DNA from: JAAGZL01 sp050291725
GTDB lineage: Bacteria > Pseudomonadota > Gammaproteobacteria > Chromatiales > Chromatiaceae
NCBI GenBank assembly: GCA_050291725.1
Contig: JBNKKH010000003.1
Location: 43,974 to 107,973, forward strand
Length of the DNA stretch: 64,000 nt
Direction: 5' to 3'
The notes under the pieces were generated by a model. That model ran no database searches, was not told the origin of the DNA, and worked only from the letters and a program-made list of their open reading frames with translations. The position numbers and the translations under genes are program-made. Numbering within the stretch: the first letter of the stretch is position 1; every line of letters begins with the position of its first letter. Below, in pieces: positions 27,234 to 35,979 of the stretch.

Positions 27234-27416
27234 ATGAAAAATAAAGGAAATTTTGCAGATAACGCACTGCCGTTATATGAAGTCACAGAGCTAACTCAAG
27301 ACGAAGCACTGCTTGCAATCTCAGACAGCAAAGTAGACAAAACCAAGCTAGGCATGCTATCTAGTGAGGCTCTAAAGAGATACTGCTCAGATCTCGATAA
27401 AGATCAGACGCATTAA
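27234..27416 (+). CDS. small hypothetical protein, 60 residues
   Basis: A short acidic protein without membrane segments (LYEVTELTQDEALLAISDSK). I do not recognise a family. In favour of a real gene: ATG start, mixed charged composition like a folded peptide, AT-rich promoter-like upstream region, and a stop just before the convergent dehydrogenase gene. The Shine-Dalgarno is weak, so confidence is moderate. Confidence 0.45.
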   Translation: MKNKGNFADNALPLYEVTELTQDEALLAISDSKVDKTKLGMLSSEALKRYCSDLDKDQTH

Positions 27417-27423
27417 AGTTTGG

Positions 27424-30400
27424 TTAGAGCAACACCTGCTCTATACCACCTTTCGACAGAGCGTCGATAAACCCCTTTTGCCAGGAGTCGCCAAGCCGTC
27501 CCTTTGCCAACTCCTCCACTATATAGCTAACCTCAAGTCCTGTATCGTCACCATAACGGTTCAGCCCCTGCTGACAGGCCGGGCATGAGGTAAGCAACTT
27601 CAAGCTGCCATCGTTTACCCGATCCTTTCCAGTAACAGCTTTAATGCCTCCATTCAGCTCTTCCAGTTTCCTGAAACGTAACTGGTTAGCTATATCTGGT
27701 CTGGCGGTACCCAAGGTGCCAGCTTCACCACAACAACGATCTGACAACACCACATCTTGCTGCATAAGAGCAGAAGCCACCTTAACAGGGTTATGCTGTT
27801 TTATCGGGCTGTGGCAAGGATCGTGATAGAGATAACTTACATCGCTTCCATCCTCCAGAGTCACACCTTTCTCCATCAGATATTCATGAATATCCATTAG
27901 GCGGCAACCAGGGAAGATATTTTCAAACTCATACTTCTGCAGCTGATCCATGCAGGTACCGCATGAGACCACCACGGTGCGTATATCCATATAGTTGAGG
28001 GTATTGGCCACGCGATGAAAAAGAACTCGATTTTCAGTTGTAATCCGCTTGCCCTCAGCGTGCTGGCCAATAGCCGTCTGGGGATAACCGCAGCATAGAT
28101 ATCCTGGCGGCAATACCACCTTGGTCCCCAATTCATACATCATAGCCATTGAGGCCAGACCAACACTGCTAAACAACCGCTCGGAACCGCAGCCGGGAAA
28201 ATAAAATACCGCATCGGAATCTTCAGTTATCTTTGCATGATTCCGCAGAATCGGCACCGTAGCCATATCTTCCAGACCCAGCATAGAGCGCATGGTCTGT
28301 TTTGGTAGATCTACCCTTAAAGGCTTACGCACCAGATCAACTATTTGTCCTTTCAAATCGGGCTTCCCTGAGGTGGCTGCCGGAATCTCTCTACGCCCTC
28401 CCAACAGCCCCAGGCGCTTAAATAGATCATGTCCCAGATTTATGCCTTTGAATCCCCACTGCAGCATCCCTTTACGCATAATGCTTATCATCCTGGGGTC
28501 GGTACTATTGAGAAATGACATGGCGGCCAATGCACCTAGACTGCTGCGCTTCTTGCCCTGCTGGGTCAGAATTTTACGCATACGAATGGTTACGTCGCCA
28601 AAATCGATATTTACCGGACAGGGTGACTCGCATTTATGGCAGACAGTGCAGTGGTCTGCTACATCATTCATCTCCTCAAAATGCCGTAGAGAGAGACCAC
28701 GTCTAGTTTGCTCTTCATATAGAAACGCCTCTACGATAAGGCCAGCACCCAGAATTTTATTACGGGGGGAATAGAGTAGATTGGCGCGTGGAATATGGGT
28801 CTGACAAACCGGTTTGCATTTGCCGCAACGCAGACAGTGTCGCACATCGTCATTCAGCGCACCCAACTCACTCGCCTCAAGTATAATCGCTTCCTGCTGC
28901 ACCAAACGCAGAGAGGGGGTATATGCGGCGTCCAAACCAGAATCTGGCATCAATTTTCCACGATTAAACACCTGCTTGGGGTCGACACTCTCCTTGTATG
29001 CTACAAACTCTTGCAGTTTCTCCTGCTCCAAATAGCGAATCTTGGTAAGACCTATGCCGTGCTCTCCCGATATAACTCCATCCAGTGAACTGGCCAGTTT
29101 CATTATGCGATCGACTACCTTCTCCGCTTCATGCAACATTTCGTAGTTATGGGAGTGCACTGGGATATTGGTATGCACATTGCCGTCGCCAGCGTGCATA
29201 TGCAGAGCCACAAACAGGCGCGCATCCCTAATCTCTGCATGAATCTTGTCCAGACGATTCCGCACTGAAACCATATCCTGACCAGCGAAGATATCTTTCA
29301 GTCGACCAGCTACTTCCTGGCGATAGGATTGGCGCAGCTCTCGACGTAACATCAAATCGAGTATGGTTTCAGTTGCCTGATAGTCCGATACGTCGTCCTC
29401 CAACAGAGCTTGGTGGTCAGCAGCCTTGGAGTCCAGGTTCTGCAGAATCTTTTGCCAGCGCCCCATGGTGTCCTGAACTGCAAGAATTGCCGCATCCTGT
29501 TTCGCCTTCAGGATTACATCGCTCTCCTCTGACTTCTCGTACTCTTCGCTTTGGCGCAACTCAGGCATCGCTCCCTGCAGATACTCTAAAACCCCATCCA
29601 TGATGGCCAACTTATTCTTTATGGACTGCTCGATATTAATACGCTCAATACCGCGGTTATACTCCGCCAGACGATCCAATGGGATTACTACGTCCTCGTT
29701 GATCTTAAAGGCATTGGTGTGAGCAGAAATAGCTGCAGTTCTAGCACGGTCCAGCCAAAAGCGACGCCGCGCCTCCGGACTAACCGCAATAAATCCTTCT
29801 CCATCGCGCTCATTCACCAGCCGCACCACCTCGGAGGCAGTAGCAGCTACCTGATCCTGGTCATCGGATATCAGATCAGCGATTAACACCATCTTGGGAT
29901 GTAGATGACGTGAGGCCTTGGTGGAGTATTTAACCGCACGAATATAACGTTCATCCAGATGCTCCAGACCAGACATCCGTACCTGATCGCTTTTCTTGAT
30001 CAGATCCATAATATCCACAATGGCCGAAACCGCAGGGGTCAGATCAGAACCAAAGAACTCCATACAGACGGTACGTACATGTTCTGGCATTTTATGTAGA
30101 ACAAATCGAGCTGAGGTTATAAGGCCGTCACACCCCTCTTTCTGTACTCCGGGTAACCCGGAGAGAAACTTGTCGGTAACATCCTTGCCCAATCCCGTCT
30201 TGCGAAATGCGCTTCCCGGCATCTCCAGCAGTTCTGGCTCATCCTGCGGTGTCTTCCCATCACGCTTGAATCTGGTTATGCGAAAACTTACTTGCTCTTG
30301 ATCATGGATCTTCCCCAGATTGTGGTTAAGACGCTCCACTTCCAAACAGTTTCCATCCGGCATCACCATGCGCCAGGAAGCAAGATTATCTAGGGTGGTA

Positions 30401-31278
30401 CCCCAGAGCACAGCCTTTTTGCCGCCGGCATTCATGGCGATATTGCCGCCAATGGTGGAAGCATTCTGTGAAGTGGGGTCCACAGCGAACGCCAATCCAT
30501 TCTCCCCCGCCAGATCAGAGACACGTCTGGTGACAACTCCACTGCCAACCCGGACCGTTGCCACTTTTTCCTCCACTCCGGGTAGTTCCAGATACTCAAC
30601 CTCTCCCAGCTGCTCCAGCTTTTCGGTATTGATCACCGCACTGTGCGGATCCAGGGGCACAGCACTACCGGTGTATCCGGTACCGCCACCGCGCGGGATT
30701 ATGGTCAAACCACAGTCGATGCAGGAGCGCACAATGTCCGCCACCTCATCCTCTCGATCAGGGGTTATAACCACAAACGGAATTTCGACACGCCAGTCTG
30801 TAGCATCCGTGGAGTGCGACACCCTGGCTAGGCCACCAAAGTCGATATTGTCTCTACGGGTAATCCGACTAAGCACCTTGGTTACGCTCTGACGCAGACG
30901 GGTATTCCGCTCAAAGCAGGCGGCAAAACGATCCACAGCCTCCCGGGATGATTGCAACAGTTTCAGTGCATCTGGGTTATCATTGGCCCGCTGTTCGAAC
31001 TGATCCAGGCGGTGCCGTAGCGCTCCGATCAAGGCCTCACGCCGCTCCTGATTACCCTGGATATCGTCCTGCAGATAGGGGTTCCTCGCCACTACCCACA
31101 TATCCCCCAGCACCTCAAACAACATACGAGCCGACCTACCGGTGCGACGGCTACCCCGAAGCTCCTCAATAAGATCCCACATCTCCTCACCCAGGAAACG
31201 TATTACTATCTCCTTATCGGAAAAGGAGGTGTAGTTGTAGGGTATCTCGCGAATACGGCTGCTAGTTTGACTGCTCAT
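27424..31278 (-). CDS. large FAD-linked oxidase/iron-sulfur dehydrogenase (DUF3683-type)
   Basis: A 1284-residue fusion. After an N-terminal domain of about 170 residues comes an FAD-binding PCMH domain (IIPRGGGTGYTGSAVPL), a C-terminal flavin oxidase domain ending in GEHGIGLTKIRYLEQEK, two 4Fe-4S motifs (CLRCGKCKPVC and CTVCHKCESPCP), and CCG domains (GYLCCGYP, DRCCGEAGTLG). The layout is that of D-lactate or glycolate dehydrogenases with flavin and iron-sulfur parts in one chain, passing electrons to quinone. I use the ATG at 31278, where conservation-like sequence (IREIPYNYTSFSDKE) begins, not the upstream one at 31356. The next gene, a 2-hydroxyacid dehydrogenase, hints at linked hydroxyacid metabolism. 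Substrate unproven. Confidence 0.9.
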   Translation of the reverse strand: MSSQTSSRIREIPYNYTSFSDKEIVIRFLGEEMWDLIEELRGSRRTGRSARMLFEVLGDMWVVARNPYLQDDIQGNQERREALIGALRHRLDQFEQRANDNPDALKLLQSSREAVDRFAACFERNTRLRQSVTKVLSRITRRDNIDFGGLARVSHSTDATDWRVEIPFVVITPDREDEVADIVRSCIDCGLTIIPRGGGTGYTGSAVPLDPHSAVINTEKLEQLGEVEYLELPGVEEKVATVRVGSGVVTRRVSDLAGENGLAFAVDPTSQNASTIGGNIAMNAGGKKAVLWGTTLDNLASWRMVMPDGNCLEVERLNHNLGKIHDQEQVSFRITRFKRDGKTPQDEPELLEMPGSAFRKTGLGKDVTDKFLSGLPGVQKEGCDGLITSARFVLHKMPEHVRTVCMEFFGSDLTPAVSAIVDIMDLIKKSDQVRMSGLEHLDERYIRAVKYSTKASRHLHPKMVLIADLISDDQDQVAATASEVVRLVNERDGEGFIAVSPEARRRFWLDRARTAAISAHTNAFKINEDVVIPLDRLAEYNRGIERINIEQSIKNKLAIMDGVLEYLQGAMPELRQSEEYEKSEESDVILKAKQDAAILAVQDTMGRWQKILQNLDSKAADHQALLEDDVSDYQATETILDLMLRRELRQSYRQEVAGRLKDIFAGQDMVSVRNRLDKIHAEIRDARLFVALHMHAGDGNVHTNIPVHSHNYEMLHEAEKVVDRIMKLASSLDGVISGEHGIGLTKIRYLEQEKLQEFVAYKESVDPKQVFNRGKLMPDSGLDAAYTPSLRLVQQEAIILEASELGALNDDVRHCLRCGKCKPVCQTHIPRANLLYSPRNKILGAGLIVEAFLYEEQTRRGLSLRHFEEMNDVADHCTVCHKCESPCPVNIDFGDVTIRMRKILTQQGKKRSSLGALAAMSFLNSTDPRMISIMRKGMLQWGFKGINLGHDLFKRLGLLGGRREIPAATSGKPDLKGQIVDLVRKPLRVDLPKQTMRSMLGLEDMATVPILRNHAKITEDSDAVFYFPGCGSERLFSSVGLASMAMMYELGTKVVLPPGYLCCGYPQTAIGQHAEGKRITTENRVLFHRVANTLNYMDIRTVVVSCGTCMDQLQKYEFENIFPGCRLMDIHEYLMEKGVTLEDGSDVSYLYHDPCHSPIKQHNPVKVASALMQQDVVLSDRCCGEAGTLGTARPDIANQLRFRKLEELNGGIKAVTGKDRVNDGSLKLLTSCPACQQGLNRYGDDTGLEVSYIVEELAKGRLGDSWQKGFIDALSKGGIEQVLL

Positions 31279-31460
31279 GGATGTATGTATAAATAGATTT
31301 ATAGCGCTAAAAAGAGTGTAGAGGATACAGTAGTCAGCGCCGCTTAGGGAGGTCAATATACAAGATTTTACCTCTATTTGACTCCCAATGCTTTGCAGAA
31401 CTACATGGAGACATATAATCTGCCAGACTTAATCCCCTTTTTCTTTAGGATTTATCAATA

Positions 31461-32423
31461 ATGCCTGATAAACAAGCTGTTTTTCTTGATCTTGCCACGG
31501 TAAGCAGAAACGACATTAATCTCTCTTCACTGGAACAGGTTGTATCAAATTGGTCACATCACGCAACCACCAAGCCAGATGAAACAGCAGTGCGCATAAA
31601 AAACGCGGAGATTGTGGTCAGCAATAAGGTAGTAATCAATCGAGAGATAATGCAGACCTGCAACAGACTAAAGCTGATCTGCATTGCTGCAACTGGCACC
31701 AATAATGTTGATTTGGATGCGGCAAAAGAGTTGGGAATTAGTGTAACCAATGTAGCCGGATACTCCACTCCCTCAGTAGTGCAACAGGTATTTTCCATGA
31801 TACTCAGCCTTACCACCAGACAGGCTGAACATACCCAGGCTATCAATGCCGGTAAGTGGCAACAGAGCGACCAGTTCTGCCTACTGGATTTTCCATTTCG
31901 AGAACTGAGTGGCAAGCGCATGGGAATCGTCGGCTATGGTGGACTAGGAAAGGCGGTGGCCCAGGTAGCCGAGGCATTTGGCATGGAAATATTATTAGCC
32001 AACCGGCCTGGCAGCGCACCTACTCCTGGACGAATAGATCTACAGGATCTGCTATCTCAAGTAGATATACTCTCCCTGCACTGCCCTCTTACCGAACAGA
32101 CCACAAATTTAATTGGAAAAAATGAGCTGGAACTAATGAAATCAGATGCACTTCTGATTAACTGTGCCCGCGGTGGCGTGGTAGATGAATCTGCCCTAGC
32201 CCAGGCACTTATAGGGGGAGAGATAGGTGGTGCTGGAGTGGATGTACTAACTAAGGAGCCGCCTACCGACGGAAATCCACTGCTTGCGCCAGAAATACCC
32301 AACCTGATTGTTACCCCTCATATCGCCTGGGCCAGCAAGGAGTCGCGGCAACGACTAATCGACGAGGTCTCGGCGAATATAGTTGCGTTCTACTCTGGCA
32401 AGCAGAGAAATATTGTTGTGTGA
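31461..32423 (+). CDS. D-2-hydroxyacid dehydrogenase (glycerate/hydroxypyruvate type)
   Basis: A 320-residue NAD(P)-dependent enzyme. The Rossmann nucleotide-binding motif is GIVGYGGLGKAVAQVA (about residues 154-169). Catalytic Arg is in LINCARGGVVDE, Glu in AGVDVLTKEPP, and His in NLIVTPHIAWAS. Similarity in build is to HprA glycerate dehydrogenases, which reduce hydroxypyruvate or glyoxylate. It is divergent from the large FAD dehydrogenase gene with 182 bases between starts, where shared regulation is possible. Exact substrate is not determined. Confidence 0.92.
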   Translation: MPDKQAVFLDLATVSRNDINLSSLEQVVSNWSHHATTKPDETAVRIKNAEIVVSNKVVINREIMQTCNRLKLICIAATGTNNVDLDAAKELGISVTNVAGYSTPSVVQQVFSMILSLTTRQAEHTQAINAGKWQQSDQFCLLDFPFRELSGKRMGIVGYGGLGKAVAQVAEAFGMEILLANRPGSAPTPGRIDLQDLLSQVDILSLHCPLTEQTTNLIGKNELELMKSDALLINCARGGVVDESALAQALIGGEIGGAGVDVLTKEPPTDGNPLLAPEIPNLIVTPHIAWASKESRQRLIDEVSANIVAFYSGKQRNIVV

Positions 32424-32564
32424 GGTATAGGAGGGTATAGATATCTTTGGGGGAGAAAGCCCTATTTCCGATTTTCTTGAAGAACGGAAACACAAACTAG
32501 AGTGAAATTCTGTTTTATCTGTTACTCAGAGCAAATTTGCTCTGCAATTAATCGTATTGCTTGA

Positions 32565-32882
32565 TTAATCAAGTATTTCAATCATTGAACAGGCCGCTGC
32601 GTAAGTGTCCTGCTCACTTTCAACTGGATCACAGCGTATAACTTCGACCTTAGCATTCAGAGGCGGAGTAATATCTGAACCGGGTTGCAACAATATTGTG
32701 ATCTGACTTCCGGGCTCAATCTCTTGCTTAATCCAGAGCAGAAGTCCGCCACTACTCAGGTCTTTCACAATGGCATCACCCTTCTGGCCTGAACCATTAA
32801 CACTGTACTCTGCACTGCAGTCCATTATCATGCGGTAGAAGTCACGCTTTTCTTGATAATCTATCATCTTCGATGGCTCCAC
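32565..32882 (-). CDS. PilZ domain protein
   Basis: A 105-residue single-domain protein with the c-di-GMP-binding signature in both parts: RDFYR (RxxxR) near residue 14 and DLSSGGL (D/NxSxxG) near residue 42. It probably binds cyclic di-GMP and works by contact with another protein; the target is not obvious from neighbours. It stands alone. A second in-frame ATG lies five codons in. Confidence 0.88.
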   Translation of the reverse strand: MEPSKMIDYQEKRDFYRMIMDCSAEYSVNGSGQKGDAIVKDLSSGGLLLWIKQEIEPGSQITILLQPGSDITPPLNAKVEVIRCDPVESEQDTYAAACSMIEILD

Positions 32883-33039
32883 ATTGGTAAAAGAAGCTAT
32901 CTCAGCCCAACACCTATTTGCAGCATTCGGCCAAAGACATCTAAATCAACAAACAATTTAGCAAAACACGCTAATAACATTATATCTTCGTAAAAGTTTA
33001 GTACACGCCAACGGCAAAAAAACCCAGGAAGAAGGTTCT

Positions 33040-33687
33040 TTATTTAACTTCCTGCAACACCTTAGCCTGCGTGCGGCTGAGATAGCGCCAAGGGATAGGC
33101 ACCAAACCAGGAACCATTTCTCTGTAGCGGCGATATTTTTCCCCATGGTAAACAATCAGCTTCTGCTCTTCCAGGCGTGCCCCGATAATGAAATAGAGGG
33201 TCATAACTACCGCCGTTACTAAAAAGGCCAGATCCATATTCCTAGTCCAGATAAGGACCAGACTAAGGCTATACCAGGGGTGGCGTACAAAACGATGTAG
33301 TGGCGAAATGTGAAATCCCTCCTGGTCTTCCGCTGCCATCTCCTTCTCACGCCACTGTCGAGTCCCTAGGAACTCACCACTATCGTAATCCCGCATAGAC
33401 CAGGCCACACCCAGCAATGCTAACAGCGCCAACCCATTAGCAACCCACCAGTAGATACCATCCCAGCGCCAAAACTGGGGGCCAGGCAGAGTGAAGCTCA
33501 ACCACAGAGGAGGAATCAGCAAAAGGGTGGCTACTCCATTAAACAGCAGCCTATAGGCAGGCATGAGACTCGGCCAACGCCGTACAACCAACCTCTTCAG
33601 TTGCAGCGATGCCAGCCAGGAGTGGATTGCTGAGTAGATACCCCAGGCCAGAACCAAAACCAGGACGGTCTGAAAATTATCGGACAC
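33040..33687 (-). CDS. isoprenylcysteine methyltransferase-like membrane protein
   Basis: A 215-residue protein with about five membrane helices. The C-terminal half has HRFVRHPWYSLSLVLIW and GARLEEQKLIVYHGEKYRRY, the SAM-binding pattern of the ICMT/PEMT/NnrU group. Bacterial members methylate small lipids, phospholipid headgroups or unknown targets. It is nine bases downstream of the ppk2 gene, on the same strand, so the pair are likely cotranscribed. Confidence 0.85.
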   Translation of the reverse strand: MSDNFQTVLVLVLAWGIYSAIHSWLASLQLKRLVVRRWPSLMPAYRLLFNGVATLLLIPPLWLSFTLPGPQFWRWDGIYWWVANGLALLALLGVAWSMRDYDSGEFLGTRQWREKEMAAEDQEGFHISPLHRFVRHPWYSLSLVLIWTRNMDLAFLVTAVVMTLYFIIGARLEEQKLIVYHGEKYRRYREMVPGLVPIPWRYLSRTQAKVLQEVK

Positions 33688-33695
33688 AGATCAAG

Positions 33696-34658
33696 CTAGA
33701 TATTGAACTTGCCGCTCTTCAGGCGTTCAGCCTCCATCATCTCCAACTCCCGTGATCCAGATACCACAACATCAGGGTCTGGTACAAAATCCAGATCAGG
33801 ATCAAGACGTTCATAAGGTACAGAGTTGAGAATGATCTTCATCACGTTTAGACGAGCAAGATGCTTATCATTTGAACGGATGATGGTCCATGGGGCATGG
33901 GTGGTGTTGGTCTGTCGCAGCATCTCATATTTCACATTGGTAAAATCATCCCAACGCTCCTGAGCCTGCACGTCCACCTCGCTCAACTTCCATTGACGCA
34001 GCGGATCGGTCTTACGCCGCTCAAACCGGCGCTCCTGCTCCTCTTTGGTAACACTAAAGTAGAGCTTTATCAGAATAGTACCCTGGCGCACCACGTCCTT
34101 CTCAAATCCGGATACTCCGCGCATAAAGTCCTGATATTCGCGTTCGGTACAAAAGCCAAATACCGGCTCCACCATAGCGCGGTTGTACCAGCTGCGGTCA
34201 AACAGCACCACCTCGCCCCCACGGGGAAACTGTTTTACATACTTCTGGAAAAACCACTGGGTCTTCTCCTGGTCACTAGGCTTACCCAGAGCTACAACCC
34301 GGTAGTGCTTTTCGTTCATATAACGGGTAACACGGCGAATGGTTCCACCCTTACCGGCAGCATCCCGGCCTTCGAACAGAATAATCATCCGGGTACCGCT
34401 GGTCTCCAGATACTGCTGCATACGAATCAGTTCAGCCTGATAAGGCTTCAGGGCCTGCTCCCGTCTATAGCGTCGCACCGCCTTTCTGGAGTCTTTTTTT
34501 AAATCCTTGTTAGCCGCCTTCAGCTTCTCACATTTTTTTTGCAGCTCCTCCACCGTTTCATGGTCTGAACTGCTTGAATCAGCCACCTCTTGCGACTCTT
34601 CTTGAGCAGCAACTTTTGGTAACTCTTCTTTAGAATCTACTACTGCCTCGTCTGTCAT
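33696..34658 (-). CDS. ppk2: polyphosphate kinase 2
   Basis: A 320-residue PPK2, which transfers phosphate between polyphosphate and nucleotides, mostly making GTP or ATP. Walker A is FEGRDAAGKGGTIRRV (about residues 95-110) and Walker B VVLFDRSWYNRAMVEPVFGF; the lid carries RFERRKTDPLRQWKLSEVD. The first 65 residues are an acidic/lysine-rich helical extension (EELQKKCEKLKAANKDLKK) outside the catalytic core. It is of the one-domain class. It precedes the ICMT-like gene by nine bases; no ppk1 or ppx lies nearby. Confidence 0.94.
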   Translation of the reverse strand: MTDEAVVDSKEELPKVAAQEESQEVADSSSSDHETVEELQKKCEKLKAANKDLKKDSRKAVRRYRREQALKPYQAELIRMQQYLETSGTRMIILFEGRDAAGKGGTIRRVTRYMNEKHYRVVALGKPSDQEKTQWFFQKYVKQFPRGGEVVLFDRSWYNRAMVEPVFGFCTEREYQDFMRGVSGFEKDVVRQGTILIKLYFSVTKEEQERRFERRKTDPLRQWKLSEVDVQAQERWDDFTNVKYEMLRQTNTTHAPWTIIRSNDKHLARLNVMKIILNSVPYERLDPDLDFVPDPDVVVSGSRELEMMEAERLKSGKFNI

Positions 34659-34855
34659 TTTTCTGTTCCTGTCACGTTAAGCTATACCGATCATACTATG
34701 CGAAGAACTAGCTAAATGCATGTGCTTTGGGTGTAACAGCGCATCTAATTGCCCTTTTACCTTGAGTGTAGTAAGAATAGCTGAACTCACAATCAATAAT
34801 AATGGCTCAGGCCATAAACATATCTTTAGGTAACTGGTAAGGCACAAAAATCGGC

Positions 34856-35569
34856 ATGCAGATTAGCAATCCAAATCCATCCCAGAAAGCGACAGAACTG
34901 GAGATTATAGAACAGGTCCTGCCTTTAACAGGTGCACGCATCCTGGAACTGGGGTGTGGGCGCGCCTGGATGACGCGACAAATAGCAGAGAAGTTTACCC
35001 CAGAACAGATCATTGCCACTGAGGTTGACCAGATTCAACATGCGAAGAACCTGCTCATTGAGGATCTACCCCAAGTAACTTTTGTGTATGGCAGCGCTGC
35101 TGATATAGAGCAACCAGACGCCAGCGTAGATATAGTGGTTATGCTGAAATCACTCCATCATGTACCGATTCACCTGATGGATCAGGCACTAACTGAAATT
35201 GCCCGGGTTTTGAAGCCGGGCGGCCTAGCCTACATCTCTGAACCGGTATATGAGGGAGACCTGAATGAGATACTCCGCCTATTCAACGATGAAAAAGAGG
35301 TCCGAGAGGCTGCATTCGGTGCTGTGGCACGCGCAGTTGATGCTGGCACATTCAATTTAGAAAAACAGATATTCTTCAACTCACCTGGCTCCTACCGGGA
35401 TTTCGCCCATTTCGAACAGCGCATGCTGAATGTAACCCACAGCGATCATCAGATTGATGATGCACTGCACCAGAAAATACAACAGACATTTATGCAGCAT
35501 ATGACTGAAGATGGCGCCCACTTCCTTAAGCCGTCCAGGGTGGACCTTCTGCGCCGCCCAAGCCATTAA
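34856..35569 (+). CDS. class I SAM-dependent methyltransferase
   Basis: A 237-residue cytosolic methyltransferase with the SAM-binding motif I at ARILELGCGRAWMTRQIA (about residues 28-45), an acidic residue after strand 2 (ATEVDQ), and DIVVMLKSLHHVP as motif post II. The length and the ubiE-like HHV pattern fit small-molecule methylation. No substrate can be proposed from neighbours; the following feoA gene is 112 bases away and seems separately controlled. Confidence 0.88.
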   Translation: MQISNPNPSQKATELEIIEQVLPLTGARILELGCGRAWMTRQIAEKFTPEQIIATEVDQIQHAKNLLIEDLPQVTFVYGSAADIEQPDASVDIVVMLKSLHHVPIHLMDQALTEIARVLKPGGLAYISEPVYEGDLNEILRLFNDEKEVREAAFGAVARAVDAGTFNLEKQIFFNSPGSYRDFAHFEQRMLNVTHSDHQIDDALHQKIQQTFMQHMTEDGAHFLKPSRVDLLRRPSH

Positions 35570-35648
35570 ACCACTAAATTTCAAAAGGTTAATGGCAAAA
35601 GCTGCCTAAATAATAGTTTGCTAAAATCAGATCTCTCTGCTACTGTTG

Positions 35649-35667
35649 CAAATGTGAATCATTCTTA
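35649..35667 (+). promoter_or_regulatory. Fur-box-like operator of feoABC
   Basis: CAAATGTGAATCATTCTTA closely resembles the Fur consensus core AATGAGAATCATT (12 of 13 in the core). It ends 15 bases before the feoA ATG, where Fur-Fe2+ could block transcription or initiation. Iron-controlled feo genes are common; binding here is unproven. Confidence 0.6.
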
Positions 35668-35681
35668 AGTAGCAATTTTAC

Positions 35682-35942
35682 ATGGCAGCAACTCAGGACA
35701 AATCCCCCTCAGCAATCAGCACCCTTGGCCAGCTGCCAGTAGGCAGTAAGGCCAGGATCACCAAGATCACTGCAAACCGCTTTATTGTGAGGCGCTTGCT
35801 AGGTCTTGGACTGCGCAAAGGGTCGGAGATCTCGGTGCTACACCATCGTGGTAAAGGGGTGGTGGTTGCAGTAGACGGCAACCGCATTGCTCTGGGGGAT
35901 GGCGTAACTGACAAGCTGCATATAGAGCCGCTGGAACCATGA
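35682..35942 (+). CDS. feoA: ferrous iron transport protein A
   Basis: An 86-residue SH3-like cytosolic protein that assists FeoB. The conserved region LGQLPVGSKARITKI and LLGLGLRKGSEISVLHH is visible, as is the GDGVTDKLHIEP end. It begins the feoABC operon, 37 bases before the feoB start, behind a Fur-box-like site. Confidence 0.93.
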   Translation: MAATQDKSPSAISTLGQLPVGSKARITKITANRFIVRRLLGLGLRKGSEISVLHHRGKGVVVAVDGNRIALGDGVTDKLHIEPLEP

Positions 35943-35979
35943 TTTACCTAATCAATATCATTTGTACGGAGCAACCAGG

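Noticed and set aside
30320..30892. 190-codon frame opposite the large FAD dehydrogenase
   Set aside because: The sense strand encodes the FAD-binding motif; the antisense product is Ser/Arg/Thr-rich, as expected for a shadow frame.
33897..34502. 201-codon open frame opposite ppk2
   Set aside because: Antisense shadow of a strongly conserved coding region.
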